From: Sporosarcina ureae | GTDB lineage: Bacteria; Bacillota; Bacilli; Bacillales_A; Planococcaceae | Assembly (NCBI RefSeq): GCF_002109325.1 | Contig: NZ_CP015348.1 | Span: 2,853,501 to 2,917,500, forward strand | Length of the DNA stretch: 64,000 nt | Direction of reading: 5' to 3' | Part shown: in pieces, positions 27,243 to 35,689 of the stretch | How positions within the stretch are numbered: the first letter of the stretch is position 1 | How the letters are laid out: every line of letters starts with the position of its first letter | Program-made: the position numbers and the translations under genes | The notes under the pieces: generated by a model | Database searches by the model: none | What the model saw: the letters and a program-made list of their open reading frames with translations, nothing else | What the model was told of the DNA's origin: nothing

Positions 27243-28619
27243 ATGACTACTCAACCAGAACAAATAAAAAGTGAAGTCGTTTTGGATGAAGATAAGTTGC
27301 GTAGATTGCTGAGCAACGAAGATATCCATTCGTTTAGACAAGAATATCTAGTGCTTCATCCATACGATCGAGCAATTTTTTATGAAGAAGTTGGTGCAGA
27401 ACTTCGGGAACTGATGTATTTTTATCTATCACCAAAAGAACTTGCGGAGATATTCGAAACAAGTGAAATTGAGGAAGATGAATACGAAGAGTTCCTTGAG
27501 GAGATGGACGCGACATATGCCGCAGAGATGATTTCATACATGTTTGTGGATAATGCGGTAGATGTCCTGAAAGAACTTGATAAAAAGAAAGTCGTCAGCT
27601 ATTTAACGTTGATGGATAAAGAAGCTGCTATACAAATTAAAGCATTACTGCATTATGAAGAATACACAGCCGGTTCGATCATGACAACAGAATTCGTCAC
27701 GGTATCCGAGAATTCTACAGTACGTTCGGCTATGACAATATTGCGAAGTGAAGCACCGAGCGCTGAGACCATTTACTATATTTTCGTTGTAGATGATTTC
27801 CAGCGTTTAACGGGTGTCGTTTCGTTGCGTGACTTGATTATTGCAGATGAAGATACATTAATTCGCTCCATTATGAGTGATCGTCTAGTGAGTGTATCTG
27901 TTTCGGACGACCAGGAAGACGTTGCCCGAACCATACAGGATTATAACTTCTTGGCTGTTCCGGTCGTCGACTTCCAACAACATATTCTAGGGATTATCAC
28001 CGTCGATGATATTATCGACGTTATCGATGAAGAAGCATCGGATGACTATTCTAAACTTGCCGGTGTTTCGACAATGGATACATTTGATAAAAACCCATTC
28101 TCTGCTGCGAAAAAACGGATTCCTTGGCTACTTATTTTATTAGTGCTTGGAATGTTGACAGCGAACTTAATAGATTTATTTACTGAGACGATTTCTAAAG
28201 TTGCTTTATTAGCCGCATTTATCCCTTTGATCGCCGGTACTGCCGGAAACAGTGGAACACAGTCTCTTGCTGTTGCGGTTCGAGGTATTGCTACACGTGA
28301 CATTGAAGATGAAAGTAAGATCAAGTTGCTGATACGTGAAGCAGGAACTGGAATTATTACGGGTGTCATTTGTGCAATATTCGTCGTTCTATTAATCTTC
28401 ATTTGGAAGCATGAATTAGTTATCGCTTTACTAGTAGGAGCAGCGATGTTGGTGTCTATTTTCGTTGCGACTATTTCAGGATCATTTATTCCATTATTCA
28501 TGCATAAACTCAAAGTGGACCCGGCTGTTGCCTCAGGACCATTTATTACAACACTTAACGACGTCATCAGTGTCGTTATCTATCTAGGCCTAGCGACAGT
28601 ATTCCTAAGTTCATTATGA
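27243..28619 (+). CDS. mgtE: Magnesium transporter MgtE
   Basis: 458 residues. Cytoplasmic N-domain (1-130), two CBS domains (about 135-260; GSIMTTEFVTV and VPVVDFQQHILGIITVDDIIDVI) that sense Mg2+, a plug helix, and five TM helices from about 290. The PLIAGTAGNSGTQSLAVAVRGIA signature forms the pore. ATG 27243 follows AAGGGAAGG. Gating is allosteric; no M-box leader is visible in the short 70-base upstream gap. Confidence 0.94.
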   Translation: MTTQPEQIKSEVVLDEDKLRRLLSNEDIHSFRQEYLVLHPYDRAIFYEEVGAELRELMYFYLSPKELAEIFETSEIEEDEYEEFLEEMDATYAAEMISYMFVDNAVDVLKELDKKKVVSYLTLMDKEAAIQIKALLHYEEYTAGSIMTTEFVTVSENSTVRSAMTILRSEAPSAETIYYIFVVDDFQRLTGVVSLRDLIIADEDTLIRSIMSDRLVSVSVSDDQEDVARTIQDYNFLAVPVVDFQQHILGIITVDDIIDVIDEEASDDYSKLAGVSTMDTFDKNPFSAAKKRIPWLLILLVLGMLTANLIDLFTETISKVALLAAFIPLIAGTAGNSGTQSLAVAVRGIATRDIEDESKIKLLIREAGTGIITGVICAIFVVLLIFIWKHELVIALLVGAAMLVSIFVATISGSFIPLFMHKLKVDPAVASGPFITTLNDVISVVIYLGLATVFLSSL

Positions 28620-28639
28620 ACTAGGAATACTGTTTTTTT
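28596..28639 (+). terminator. mgtE terminator overlapping the stop codon
   Basis: ACAGTATTCCTAAGTTCA and TGAACTAGGAATACTGT pair almost perfectly and are followed by seven T. The upstream arm lies within the last codons of mgtE. Confidence 0.9.
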
Positions 28640-28646
28640 ATTCTGG

Positions 28647-28675
28647 AACCTTAGGCGATTAGCTCACATATGCTA
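28647..28675 (+). promoter_or_regulatory. Putative SigK promoter of cotO
   Basis: AACC (28647-28650), a 16-base spacer and CATATGCTA (28667-28675) fit the SigK pattern (AC near -35; CATANNNTA at -10) exactly. It lies 15-20 bases from the cotO ribosome site, consistent with late mother-cell expression. Confidence 0.6.
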
Positions 28676-28689
28676 TCTAAAAGGAAGTG

Positions 28690-29112
28690 ATGAAAATGCG
28701 TCATGAAAAGCCATTACTGTTTATCACGAGCCCCATCATAAGAAAATATCGGTATACGCCTATCGTGGAAGAAGAAAGCACATCTGTCTTCGAACTGGAG
28801 CATTCGAGGGTAATAGAAAGATCTGAAGTTATAGCTGCCCTTGAATTCCAATCGACAGAAGAGTTACCAGAAATACAACAAGAAAAATCTACTAACGAAC
28901 CTATTCGAAAACGTTTGGAATACTTACATCACCCATTTCGCAAAGAACTATATGCGCCATTAGAAATCGTCACCGAAAAGGAAAAAATTAAAGGCAAGCT
29001 TCACGATCTAGAAGATGAAATGGTGTGGATCAAGACAAACGAAGAGATCACATCAGTTCGCATTGAAGAAATCTTAGATATCCTTTGGAAACAGCAATCA
29101 TTCACTATTTAA
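28690..29112 (+). CDS. cotO: Spore coat protein CotO-like
   Basis: 140 residues. The N-terminus (KPLLFITSPIIRKYRYTPI) and a charged middle match the CotO morphogenetic coat family; the C-terminal region KIKGKLHDLEDEMVWIKTNEEI is a small domain with alternating charges. It lies before a CotY/CotZ-type gene as in Bacillus and has a SigK-like promoter. CotO takes part in outer-coat or exosporium assembly. GTG 28687 or ATG 28696 are alternative starts. Confidence 0.75.
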   Translation: MKMRHEKPLLFITSPIIRKYRYTPIVEEESTSVFELEHSRVIERSEVIAALEFQSTEELPEIQQEKSTNEPIRKRLEYLHHPFRKELYAPLEIVTEKEKIKGKLHDLEDEMVWIKTNEEITSVRIEEILDILWKQQSFTI

Positions 29113-29122
29113 TTCTTAATAC

Positions 29123-29159
29123 AAAAAGGCGAACCCGCTAAATGGGTTCGCCTTTTTGT
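29123..29159 (+). terminator. cotO terminator
   Basis: AAAAAGGCGAACCCG and TGGGTTCGCCTTTTT form a strong stem. Confidence 0.9.
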
Positions 29160-29199
29160 TTGCTATTGCACTATCTTTCTATATTGAAAAACGACACTA

Positions 29200-29262
29200 G
29201 TTGAACGTAAGTGGAAAGCGTCCACCTGGAATATCGATCAACGGTGTCCTCACGTCTTTCAA
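29200..29262. repeat. Minimal REP/MITE remnant, copy 4
   Basis: TTGAACGTAAGTGGAAAGCG runs directly into TCCACCTGGAATATCGATCA. These are the left and right ends of the dispersed palindrome with the whole core deleted. Confidence 0.65.
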
Positions 29263-29278
29263 TTTCTATCGTGAAACC

Positions 29279-29312
29279 AAAAAAAGACGAACCCTATTGA
29301 ATAGGGTTCGCC
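29279..29312 (-). terminator. cotZ terminator
   Basis: GGCGAACCCTATTCAATAGG pairs internally on the minus strand and ends in TCTTTTTTT. Confidence 0.85.
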
Positions 29313-29334
29313 AATTAGCATTGCAAGCAATAAA

Positions 29335-29910
29335 TCAAGCCTCATCGCAGAAATCGATAAACACATCATCGATACATTGAACACCGCAGAAACAATTTAA
29401 ATCCACAGTCAAGCACGTATTCGTAGGTCCGAAACCATTCACCTTACAAATCTTCTCAAAACAGATTTTTCCGTCTGTAGTAATATCAAACGGCTTTCCG
29501 TTATATAAAGGCTGCAACACTTGAATGGTAGCACAGCACGAATCAAACACCGTCTGCACGCGGAAGAATACAGAAACGCAGCTCGTATGATGGTAAGATG
29601 ACGGGTTGTGATTACCCATAGTTTCTTCTTTAGTCATCTTAGGATACGGCTTATGCTTATTACCACCTCTGAACACTACCTTGAAATAATCCCCATTACC
29701 CGTCAATAAACTAAATACGCGTGTGTTGACGCGGCCTCTAACCGGGCTTACTAAACTGCCAAGCGGCGCCATGAAGCAATCCGTATCACACTCTACACAA
29801 TCCACTTCCGGACTCGTATTCTGGACGCGTTGGATAAAGCGCACTACTTCACAAATACAATTTGACTTATGACAGCCACCATGTTTGCTGTCCTTCTTTT
29901 CACATCCCAC
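29335..29910 (-). CDS. cotZ: CotY/CotZ-type cysteine-rich spore coat protein
   Basis: 191 residues with at least 15 Cys arranged as in CotY/CotZ/ExsY: CHKSNCICEVVRFIQRVQ, VDCVECDTDC, the SSYHHTSCVSVFFRVQTVF centre, CFEKICKVNGFGPTNTC and the final NCFCGVQCIDDVFIDFCDEA. These proteins form cross-linked hexameric lattices in the outer coat or exosporium. AGGAGGTGG precedes the start. It is convergent with cotO and divergent from the spoVA operon. Confidence 0.9.
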   Translation of the reverse strand: MGCEKKDSKHGGCHKSNCICEVVRFIQRVQNTSPEVDCVECDTDCFMAPLGSLVSPVRGRVNTRVFSLLTGNGDYFKVVFRGGNKHKPYPKMTKEETMGNHNPSSYHHTSCVSVFFRVQTVFDSCCATIQVLQPLYNGKPFDITTDGKICFEKICKVNGFGPTNTCLTVDLNCFCGVQCIDDVFIDFCDEA

Positions 29911-29938
29911 TACTGTCCACCTCCTGTTTGTCGTTCTC

Positions 29939-29950
29939 TATACTCTATGC
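29939..29950 (-). promoter_or_regulatory. Possible SigK -10 of cotZ
   Basis: GCATAGAGTATA on the minus strand matches CATANNNTA and lies about 28 bases before the cotZ start; a clear -35 AC at the right distance was not found. Confidence 0.35.
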
Positions 29951-30038
29951 ATGGGTAATCGACATGACAGGGCGCTTTCCTCATTATGCATAAATCCGAC
30001 ATAAAAGTTACATGCTAGACAGAAGGGAGGCGTTGCAT

Positions 30039-30431
30039 TTGAAGAAACTGAGTATCTTGTTAATTATTCTTGGTCTACTTACTGGTTGTAGTGAAAAGGG
30101 AACCTATATTAAAAATACAACTTCGCAGGATGAGCATTCAGTAGAGAAAGTCATCATGAGTAATGAACATGTGAAGCTAGCAAAGGTACTGCTATTTGAG
30201 GATGAATTACTGGCAGGAATTCGTGTCAATATGTTTTCCCGATTTAAAAAGAAAAAAATCGCTACGGATATTCAGAAGAAATTGGAAAAGGAGTATCCTG
30301 ACATGAAAATTACGGTGTCGGCAGATAGTAAAATTCTGATGGAAACGGAAAAGTTGATCCGTAAAAAAGGTGAAAAAGATTATCGAAAGAAAATCGATAA
30401 AATCAAATCAATCGAAAAGGAGCAAACCTAA
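30039..30431 (+). CDS. YhcN/YlaJ-type sporulation lipoprotein
   Basis: 130 residues from TTG 30039, eight bases after AAGGGAGG (30023-30030). Type II signal peptide with lipobox LLTGC (Cys about 18). The domain KVIMSNEHVKLAKVLLFEDELLAGIRVNMFSRFKKKKIATDI resembles the YhcN/YlaJ fold found in inner spore membrane lipoproteins. The stop and the spoVAC start share bases (TAATG), so it belongs to the spoVA operon. Confidence 0.8.
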   Translation: MKKLSILLIILGLLTGCSEKGTYIKNTTSQDEHSVEKVIMSNEHVKLAKVLLFEDELLAGIRVNMFSRFKKKKIATDIQKKLEKEYPDMKITVSADSKILMETEKLIRKKGEKDYRKKIDKIKSIEKEQT

Positions 30432-30886
30432 TGCAACAAGAAAAGTATGCCCAAATAGAGAAAGAGTTATCACCTAAACCTCCTATTTTGAAAAATGTAA
30501 TTAAAGCTTTCTTGACAGGTGGTTTGATTTGTTTGATTGGACAGTTCATTGCACTCTTTTATATTACGTATTTTGACTTTACGGAACGCACAGCGAGTAA
30601 TCCGACGGTTGCTACGATGATTTTCATTGCGATGTTATTAACTGGTTTCGGATTATATAAAAAGATTTCGCAGTTTGGTGGAGCGGGAGCGGCGGTGCCA
30701 ATTACCGGCTTTGGCAATGCGGTCGTATCAGCGGCAATTGAACATAAATCAGAAGGATATGTATTAGGCGTAGGTGGCAACATGTTTAAACTAGCAGGAT
30801 CTGTTATTTTATTCGGTGTTTTTTCGGCATTTGTAGTAGCTCTGATTAAAACTATACTAGTGAAGTTTGGAGTGGTCTCATGGTAA
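30431..30886 (+). CDS. spoVAC: Stage V sporulation protein AC
   Basis: 151 residues. N-terminal cytoplasmic helix (KPPILKNVIKAFLTGGLICLIGQ), four TM helices, and the family motif GGAGAAVPITGFGNAVVSAAIEHKSEG. SpoVAC forms a mechanosensitive-type channel in the spore inner membrane for uptake and release of Ca-dipicolinate. It overlaps spoVAD by seven bases. Confidence 0.95.
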   Translation: MQQEKYAQIEKELSPKPPILKNVIKAFLTGGLICLIGQFIALFYITYFDFTERTASNPTVATMIFIAMLLTGFGLYKKISQFGGAGAAVPITGFGNAVVSAAIEHKSEGYVLGVGGNMFKLAGSVILFGVFSAFVVALIKTILVKFGVVSW

Positions 30887-31899
30887 AGCGGGGAGTGCTA
30901 ACCTTTCAGTCCAAGCCAAGCATTTACGCAACAGGTGTAACAGCGGGTCCATTGGAAAAAAAGAAAAGTGTCTTTGCACAGCAATTCGATAAAGTATATG
31001 AAGATGAGCGTTGTGATTTGCCGACAAATGAAGACGGTCATAAGCAGTTAATGTATGACGCTGTGTTGATCGCACTTAGTAAAGCGAAGAAACAGCCAGA
31101 GAAAGTTGATTTCTTCTTAACGGGTGATTTGGTTAATCAGATGACCCCATCTAATTTTGCAGCCCAAGCACTAGCTATTCCATATATCGGTCTGTTTTCT
31201 GCATGCGCTACTTCTGTCTCTTCTATGATCACTGCGGCATTACTCGCGGATGCTAAGCAAGCAAACTGGATCATAGCAGGATCTTCTAGTCAACATAACG
31301 CAATTGAAAGACAGTTTCGATATCCACTAGAGTATGGTTCGCAAAAAGGAGCAACTGCACAATGGACCGTCACGGCGGCTGGTGCAGTATTAATCGGACA
31401 ACATAAACAAGGAACTCCCGTTATTAACTGCGCTACTGTAGGTAAAGTGATAGACATGGGGATGACGGATCCACTCAATATGGGATCTGCGATGGCCCCA
31501 GCTGCTAGTGATACATTGATGAATCATTTAACGGGGCATGATCGGACAATCGATGACTATGACACGATCATAACTGGAGATCTAGGAAGTAATGGGTTTA
31601 ATATATTTAAAGCGTTAGCAAATGAAAATGGTTTACCACATACGAAAAACTTTCGGGATGCCGGAGAAGAGTTTTATGGAAATGATCCGTCCTTCAAAGC
31701 GGGAGCAAGTGGATCTGGTTGTTCGGCAGCCGTATTTCTTTCCGATGTCTATCAAAAATTGCTGACGGGAGAGTATAAGCGGGTTTTATTATTGGCAACT
31801 GGTGCTTTGCTATCTCCTTTGTCATTTCAACAAGGGGATACGATTCCATGTATTGCGCACGCGATTGAACTGTCAATGGATGAGGTGATGGCAGAATGA
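30880..31899 (+). CDS. spoVAD: Stage V sporulation protein AD
   Basis: 339 residues with a thiolase/KAS-III-like fold (IGLFSACATSVSSMITAALLADAKQ, GASGSGCSAAVFLSDVYQ) that has become a dipicolinic-acid-binding protein rather than a synthase. Soluble, associated with the spore inner membrane through SpoVAC/AE. ATG 30880 lies inside the spoVAC 3' end and its stop overlaps spoVAE (ATGA). Confidence 0.95.
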   Translation: MVKRGVLTFQSKPSIYATGVTAGPLEKKKSVFAQQFDKVYEDERCDLPTNEDGHKQLMYDAVLIALSKAKKQPEKVDFFLTGDLVNQMTPSNFAAQALAIPYIGLFSACATSVSSMITAALLADAKQANWIIAGSSSQHNAIERQFRYPLEYGSQKGATAQWTVTAAGAVLIGQHKQGTPVINCATVGKVIDMGMTDPLNMGSAMAPAASDTLMNHLTGHDRTIDDYDTIITGDLGSNGFNIFKALANENGLPHTKNFRDAGEEFYGNDPSFKAGASGSGCSAAVFLSDVYQKLLTGEYKRVLLLATGALLSPLSFQQGDTIPCIAHAIELSMDEVMAE

Positions 31900-32258
31900 T
31901 ATCTATATACATCACATCATTTATAGTAGGTGGCTTGATTTGTGTCATTGGACAATTATTAATGGATGTTGCCAAATTAACGCCTGCTCATACATTGGTT
32001 TCATTGGTAGTGACAGGTTCGGTGTTGGACGGTATTGGTTGGTATGAGCCACTTATTGATTTTGCCGGTGCAGGCGCAACGATTCCTATTACTTCATTCG
32101 GTAATGCATTGACACATGGTGCCATGGTGGAAGCAGAGAAACATGGTCTGGTCGGTGTAGTAACTGGAATGTTCGAAGTGACAAGTTCAGGAATCAGTGC
32201 AGCGATCATTTTCGGACTAATCGGGGCATTGCTCTTTACTTCAAAAGGAAATGTCTAA
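31896..32258 (+). CDS. spoVAE: Stage V sporulation protein AE (SpoVAEb)
   Basis: 120 residues, four predicted TM helices, with [27 protein letters not shown], closely parallel to the SpoVAC motif. Completes the minimal C-D-Eb module required for dipicolinate transport. No spoVAA, AB, AEa or AF follows; the next genes are short sporulation genes. Confidence 0.93.
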   Translation: MISIYITSFIVGGLICVIGQLLMDVAKLTPAHTLVSLVVTGSVLDGIGWYEPLIDFAGAGATIPITSFGNALTHGAMVEAEKHGLVGVVTGMFEVTSSGISAAIIFGLIGALLFTSKGNV

Positions 32259-32294
32259 ATTACTTAAACGCCCTCTCCAATTCATTCTTCTCTG

Positions 32295-32303
32295 CATATA
32301 GTA
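32295..32303 (+). promoter_or_regulatory. Possible SigK -10 of the YjcZ-type peptide
   Basis: CATATAGTA matches CATANNNTA exactly, 27 bases before the start codon. No convincing -35. Confidence 0.35.
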
Positions 32304-32329
32304 GAGAAGATAGGAAGGAGGGGTTTTTC

Positions 32330-32464
32330 ATGTACGGATGTTATCCATCACAAGGTGGTTACGGATACGGCGGAGGATGCGGTGTGAATTATGGCGGTTC
32401 TTCATTCGTCTTGATTGTAGTTCTGTTTATTTTATTGATTATTGTAGGCAGAAGCTATTTCTAA
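32330..32464 (+). CDS. YjcZ-type sporulation peptide, 44 aa
   Basis: GGAAGGAGG lies 7-8 bases before ATG 32330. The sequence is a Gly/Tyr-rich N-half ([20 protein letters not shown]) and one hydrophobic helix ([16 protein letters not shown]) with RSYF at the end, the hallmark of YjcZ/SscA-like small spore coat or germination peptides. It is immediately followed by spoVIF. Confidence 0.85.
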   Translation: MYGCYPSQGGYGYGGGCGVNYGGSSFVLIVVLFILLIIVGRSYF

Positions 32465-32479
32465 GGAGGAGAACTGACT

Positions 32480-32734
32480 ATGAACGATTCATTTTTTAAA
32501 AAAATAGAATCCAAAACCGGTGTTCCAATGGAAGAAGTCTTTGCGTTAGCGAATGCAATTCAATATGCAGATTTCAAAGATGAAAACCAAGTTCGAAAAA
32601 TCATTCGAAAAGTGAGCCAAGTGGCAAATAAAGACGTGCCACAAGCAGTAGAAGATGAATTGGTCCATTCCATCGTAAAAAGTGGTAGAGGACTAAATCT
32701 GAACGATATTTCACAAATGCTTGGCGGAAAATAA
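32480..32734 (+). CDS. spoVIF: Stage VI sporulation protein F
   Basis: 84 residues; ATG 32480 follows AAGGAGGAG. FFKKIESKTGVPMEEVFALANAIQYADFKDENQVRKIIRKVS and the RGLNLNDISQMLGG ending match SpoVIF (YjcC). In B. subtilis it helps spore coat assembly under SigK/GerE control. Its neighbour is the YjcZ-type peptide. Confidence 0.9.
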   Translation: MNDSFFKKIESKTGVPMEEVFALANAIQYADFKDENQVRKIIRKVSQVANKDVPQAVEDELVHSIVKSGRGLNLNDISQMLGGK

Positions 32735-32818
32735 ATAAACATTCAAAAATAGGTTTAGATTAGTTGCTTAGCGGATATACTACAAGTGATAATACATGAA
32801 AAAAAGGAGGTGCACATC

Positions 32819-33127
32819 ATGGGATACATTCTACCAATACAAAATTACCAAGCACAACAATATGCAGAACGTATGAACAATGATCGTCATAATTTTGCGT
32901 ATATCGGGCGAGTGAGTCCTGTGCGTCTGGCAAATGAGGAGTCGAGTTATTGGGAAGACGTTCTAGAAGATGAAAACAGACGTCGTGAAGAGCAGATGAA
33001 GCAAAGAAAAAAACGTGCACCTCAACCTTTAGTAAAAAATGGATTTATTGCTCCGAATCCGGCCCAGTTCTCACCTGAGATTGCAGATGTAGTAGGTAAA
33101 GGTCAAGCGATTAACGCATATGTCTAA
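32819..33127 (+). CDS. Hypothetical protein in sporulation cluster, 102 aa
   Basis: AAAAGGAGGTG precedes ATG 32819. Soluble and polar: Gln/Tyr/Asn-rich N-terminus (QNYQAQQYAERMNNDRHNFAYIGR), a highly charged helix (EDVLEDENRRREEQMKQRKKRA, about 45-66) and a proline-containing tail. No recognised domain. It sits between spoVIF and yjcF with its own terminator, so a sporulation role is possible only by location. Confidence 0.7.
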   Translation: MGYILPIQNYQAQQYAERMNNDRHNFAYIGRVSPVRLANEESSYWEDVLEDENRRREEQMKQRKKRAPQPLVKNGFIAPNPAQFSPEIADVVGKGQAINAYV

Positions 33128-33129
33128 AA

Positions 33130-33182
33130 CAAATAAAATAACCCTAACTGCTTATTACAAGCAGTTAGGGTTATTTTATTTG
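33130..33182. terminator. Bidirectional terminator
   Basis: AATAACCCTAACTGC and GCAGTTAGGGTTATT form a perfect long stem extended by AT pairs, between two convergent genes. Confidence 0.92.
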
Positions 33183-33189
33183 TCTAGCA

Positions 33190-33633
33190 TCATGTAGTCC
33201 GCAAATCTTTCTCCATAGCACGATGAGGTATATCTGCATCCATGAATTCAGGAGAAGTGACCACATAGCCTAGTTTCTCATAGAATGGCACAGCATAAGA
33301 CTGGGCATTCAAAAGAAGTTTCTTCATAGATTTATTTCTCGCATGTTCTTCTAAAGCATTCATAATTAGATTACCAAGGTGTTTTCCACGATGTTCCGGC
33401 AATATGCAAATTCTTTCTGCTTTCGCATGTGCATTGACCAGACCCCTCATACGACCGGCGCCAATTGGCTGATCTGCTTCATCGTAGGCGACGAAGTGGA
33501 TGGCATCTTGATCGTATTCGTCTAACTCAAGGATTAGAGGGACGCCTTGCTCTTCCACAAATACTTTCTGGCGGACTGCATAAGCATCCTGGCGACCCTT
33601 TTCATCTGTGACGATTTTCACTGTGATCTGCAA
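33190..33633 (-). CDS. yjcF: GNAT-family N-acetyltransferase (YjcF-like)
   Basis: 147 residues if TTG 33633, just after the yjcG stop, is used; GTG 33621 is an alternative. GNAT motifs: VRQKVFVEEQGVP (ElaA/YjcF-type N-terminus), IGAGRMRGL, motif A ICILPEHRGKHLGNLIMNALEEHA and LNAQSYAVPFYEKLGYV. The acceptor is unknown. Operon with yjcG. Confidence 0.85.
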   Translation of the reverse strand: MQITVKIVTDEKGRQDAYAVRQKVFVEEQGVPLILELDEYDQDAIHFVAYDEADQPIGAGRMRGLVNAHAKAERICILPEHRGKHLGNLIMNALEEHARNKSMKKLLLNAQSYAVPFYEKLGYVVTSPEFMDADIPHRAMEKDLRTT

Positions 33634-33634
33634 A

Positions 33635-34150
33635 TTATGACTCACGATCAAGACGGAATGTTTCGTACACTGTCCACGATCCGTCATCTAGTTGATAAAG
33701 CATGTGAATACGGTCGATGACTTCCGAATGGTCAACACCTACCATTTTCATTTGGTTTATCACATCGTCATGTTCACCGGAACTCAATTTTTGTGCAATT
33801 GTAATATGCGGAACAAAAGCATAGTTGTTTTCATCGTGGTAGAAATTCACATTTAAATCCTTATGCAAAGCAAGAAGTTCATCGTTTGGTACAACTTTAA
33901 AGTAAATCGTATTCGTAGTCGGTGCGAATGAACCGACCTTTGTAACGTTCAATTCAAAAGGATGGTTCTTGATGGTAATTTCTCTTAACGCTTTTGCTAC
34001 TTCTTCAATTTCCTTATCATTTGCTTCGAACGGATCTTTCAGCGTCATATGAGGTGTAATCAACGCGTAATGTGGATCATATCTCTTTCGATAACCATTT
34101 GCTAAGTCCTGAAGCTTTTTTGAAGGGAATGCAACAATACCATATTTCAT
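33635..34150 (-). CDS. yjcG: YjcG, 2H phosphoesterase (2'-5' RNA ligase-like)
   Basis: 171 residues with the two HxT motifs of the 2H superfamily, HMTLKDPF (about residue 35) and HITIAQKL (about 117). Such enzymes cleave or join 2'-5' or cyclic phosphate bonds in RNA or nucleotides. AGGAGGC precedes ATG 34150. B. subtilis has the same yjcF-yjcG-yjcH order. Confidence 0.88.
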   Translation of the reverse strand: MKYGIVAFPSKKLQDLANGYRKRYDPHYALITPHMTLKDPFEANDKEIEEVAKALREITIKNHPFELNVTKVGSFAPTTNTIYFKVVPNDELLALHKDLNVNFYHDENNYAFVPHITIAQKLSSGEHDDVINQMKMVGVDHSEVIDRIHMLYQLDDGSWTVYETFRLDRES

Positions 34151-34238
34151 TTAAGATTGCCTCCTTGTAAATTGATTGAATTTTAGGTACATCTATTTTA
34201 GTATATCAGAAAATAGTCTGACTTGTCCTGTTCTACTA

Positions 34239-34961
34239 CTAAAGACTATTTATTTCGACCAGCGCACGGCGAATATCTGGTTGCCATGACTTCCAAGTAT
34301 GATCGCCATCCAACTCTTCGTAAAAGTAAGGAAATCTTTTTTCTTTAATAACTTTATGCAACTCTCGGTTAGGCGTCAGAAAGTCGAGTCTGCCGTCAGA
34401 AGTAGTTGGTACGTACGTTTCTTTATCACCAATTACATGGTATATAGAAAGGTTTGCTGGGCTTTGATTGGCTTGGACGGCCTCAAGTACTTGTTCATTC
34501 ACAAAAGGTGAATGCAATACTACATTTCCAAAACAATTAGGATATTTTAATGCAGTCAATAATGAGATAGATGCTGCCAATGAGTCACCAACTAATGTTC
34601 TTGAGGATCCCATTTGGTATGTTGGATAGGTTTCATCAATATACTGAATTAATTCGTGTGCTAAAAAGCGGATATACGCCTTGTGTCTGTCACCTTCGGG
34701 GTGATACATACGTCTGCGTTCTTGCACCGTTTTGTATGGAATACCTACAATGATGACAGGTTCAATGATTTCTTCTTCCATTAACTCATCAACAATCCGT
34801 CCAATCCGTCCGTATTGAAAATAATCTTTCCCATCTGAGACGAGCATGACATTATGTTTGTACAAAGGGGAGTAGCGGGATGGTAAATATATCAACAATT
34901 CCATTTCTTCTTGTAGCTCATTACTATAAAAACGGATTTCTTCAATTTTTCCTGGATTCAT
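34239..34961 (-). CDS. yjcH: YjcH, esterase-like alpha/beta hydrolase (Fes/IroE type)
   Basis: 240 residues. LLIYLPSRYSPLYKHNVMLVSDGKDYF is the typical start of the esterase D fold; the nucleophile elbow is VGDSLAASIS (Ser about 126), HVIGDKETYV follows and the catalytic His lies in DGDHTWKSW. No signal peptide. Related enzymes hydrolyse siderophore or acyl esters; the substrate here is unknown. Confidence 0.85.
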   Translation of the reverse strand: MNPGKIEEIRFYSNELQEEMELLIYLPSRYSPLYKHNVMLVSDGKDYFQYGRIGRIVDELMEEEIIEPVIIVGIPYKTVQERRRMYHPEGDRHKAYIRFLAHELIQYIDETYPTYQMGSSRTLVGDSLAASISLLTALKYPNCFGNVVLHSPFVNEQVLEAVQANQSPANLSIYHVIGDKETYVPTTSDGRLDFLTPNRELHKVIKEKRFPYFYEELDGDHTWKSWQPDIRRALVEINSL

Positions 34962-35069
34962 TTTGTAGGACCTCCATAATTAATGTACACTTAGTAAATA
35001 TCATACCGATAAATAACAGTGTAAAGCTAGTGAAAACTATTGCGTATGAAGAAAGAGAGGGGAAATAAT

Positions 35070-35624
35070 ATGGATGAAGGTAAGAATATTGTTCATTCGG
35101 ACGTCGTGACAGCGGCAACAAAAGACGCGCTGATCCGTCGTGGAGTTAAAATTCAAGATATCGCAAAAATTGTTTATGAATTGCAAGTACCCTATAACAA
35201 AGGCTTGTCACTCGAACAGTGTGTCGACTCGGTAGAAAGCGTTCTTCGCAAACGTGAATTGCAGCACGCGATACTAGTCGGTGTTGAATTAGACGAAATG
35301 GCTGAAAGAGGTCAGCTATCGCAACCACTTCAGCAAATCGTTGAATCAGACGAAGGCTTATTCGGAGTCGATGAAACGATTGCATTGGGTGCAGTCTACA
35401 CATACGGTTCGATCGCAGTAACTACATTCGGTCACTTGGATAAGAACAAAGTGGGGATCATTAATGAGTTGGATACAAAAAAAGGAATTGGTATCCATAC
35501 GTTCTTGGATGATCTAGTAGCGAGTGTGGCAGCGTGTGCGGCGTCTAGAATTGCGCACAGAACACGTGATTTACAAGAGGCTGGTCTAACGTTTAAGGAT
35601 GTACAGAATGGCAAGGGTTCATAA
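35070..35624 (+). CDS. Phosphatidylglycerophosphatase A-like protein (YutG)
   Basis: 184 residues from ATG 35070, seven bases after GAGAGGGG. The PgpA domain carries LRKRELQHAILVGVELDEMAERGQL and the acidic cluster HTFLDDLVASVAACAASRIAHR. Unlike Gram-negative PgpA it lacks transmembrane segments, as in B. subtilis YutG. The substrate is uncertain. It precedes the second composite repeat array. Confidence 0.82.
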   Translation: MDEGKNIVHSDVVTAATKDALIRRGVKIQDIAKIVYELQVPYNKGLSLEQCVDSVESVLRKRELQHAILVGVELDEMAERGQLSQPLQQIVESDEGLFGVDETIALGAVYTYGSIAVTTFGHLDKNKVGIINELDTKKGIGIHTFLDDLVASVAACAASRIAHRTRDLQEAGLTFKDVQNGKGS

Positions 35625-35689
35625 GTAAAGTGAGGCTGTCCTAGATTCATTTCTATGGATGGTCTTTTTAATGTTAGAACTTTTTCTGA

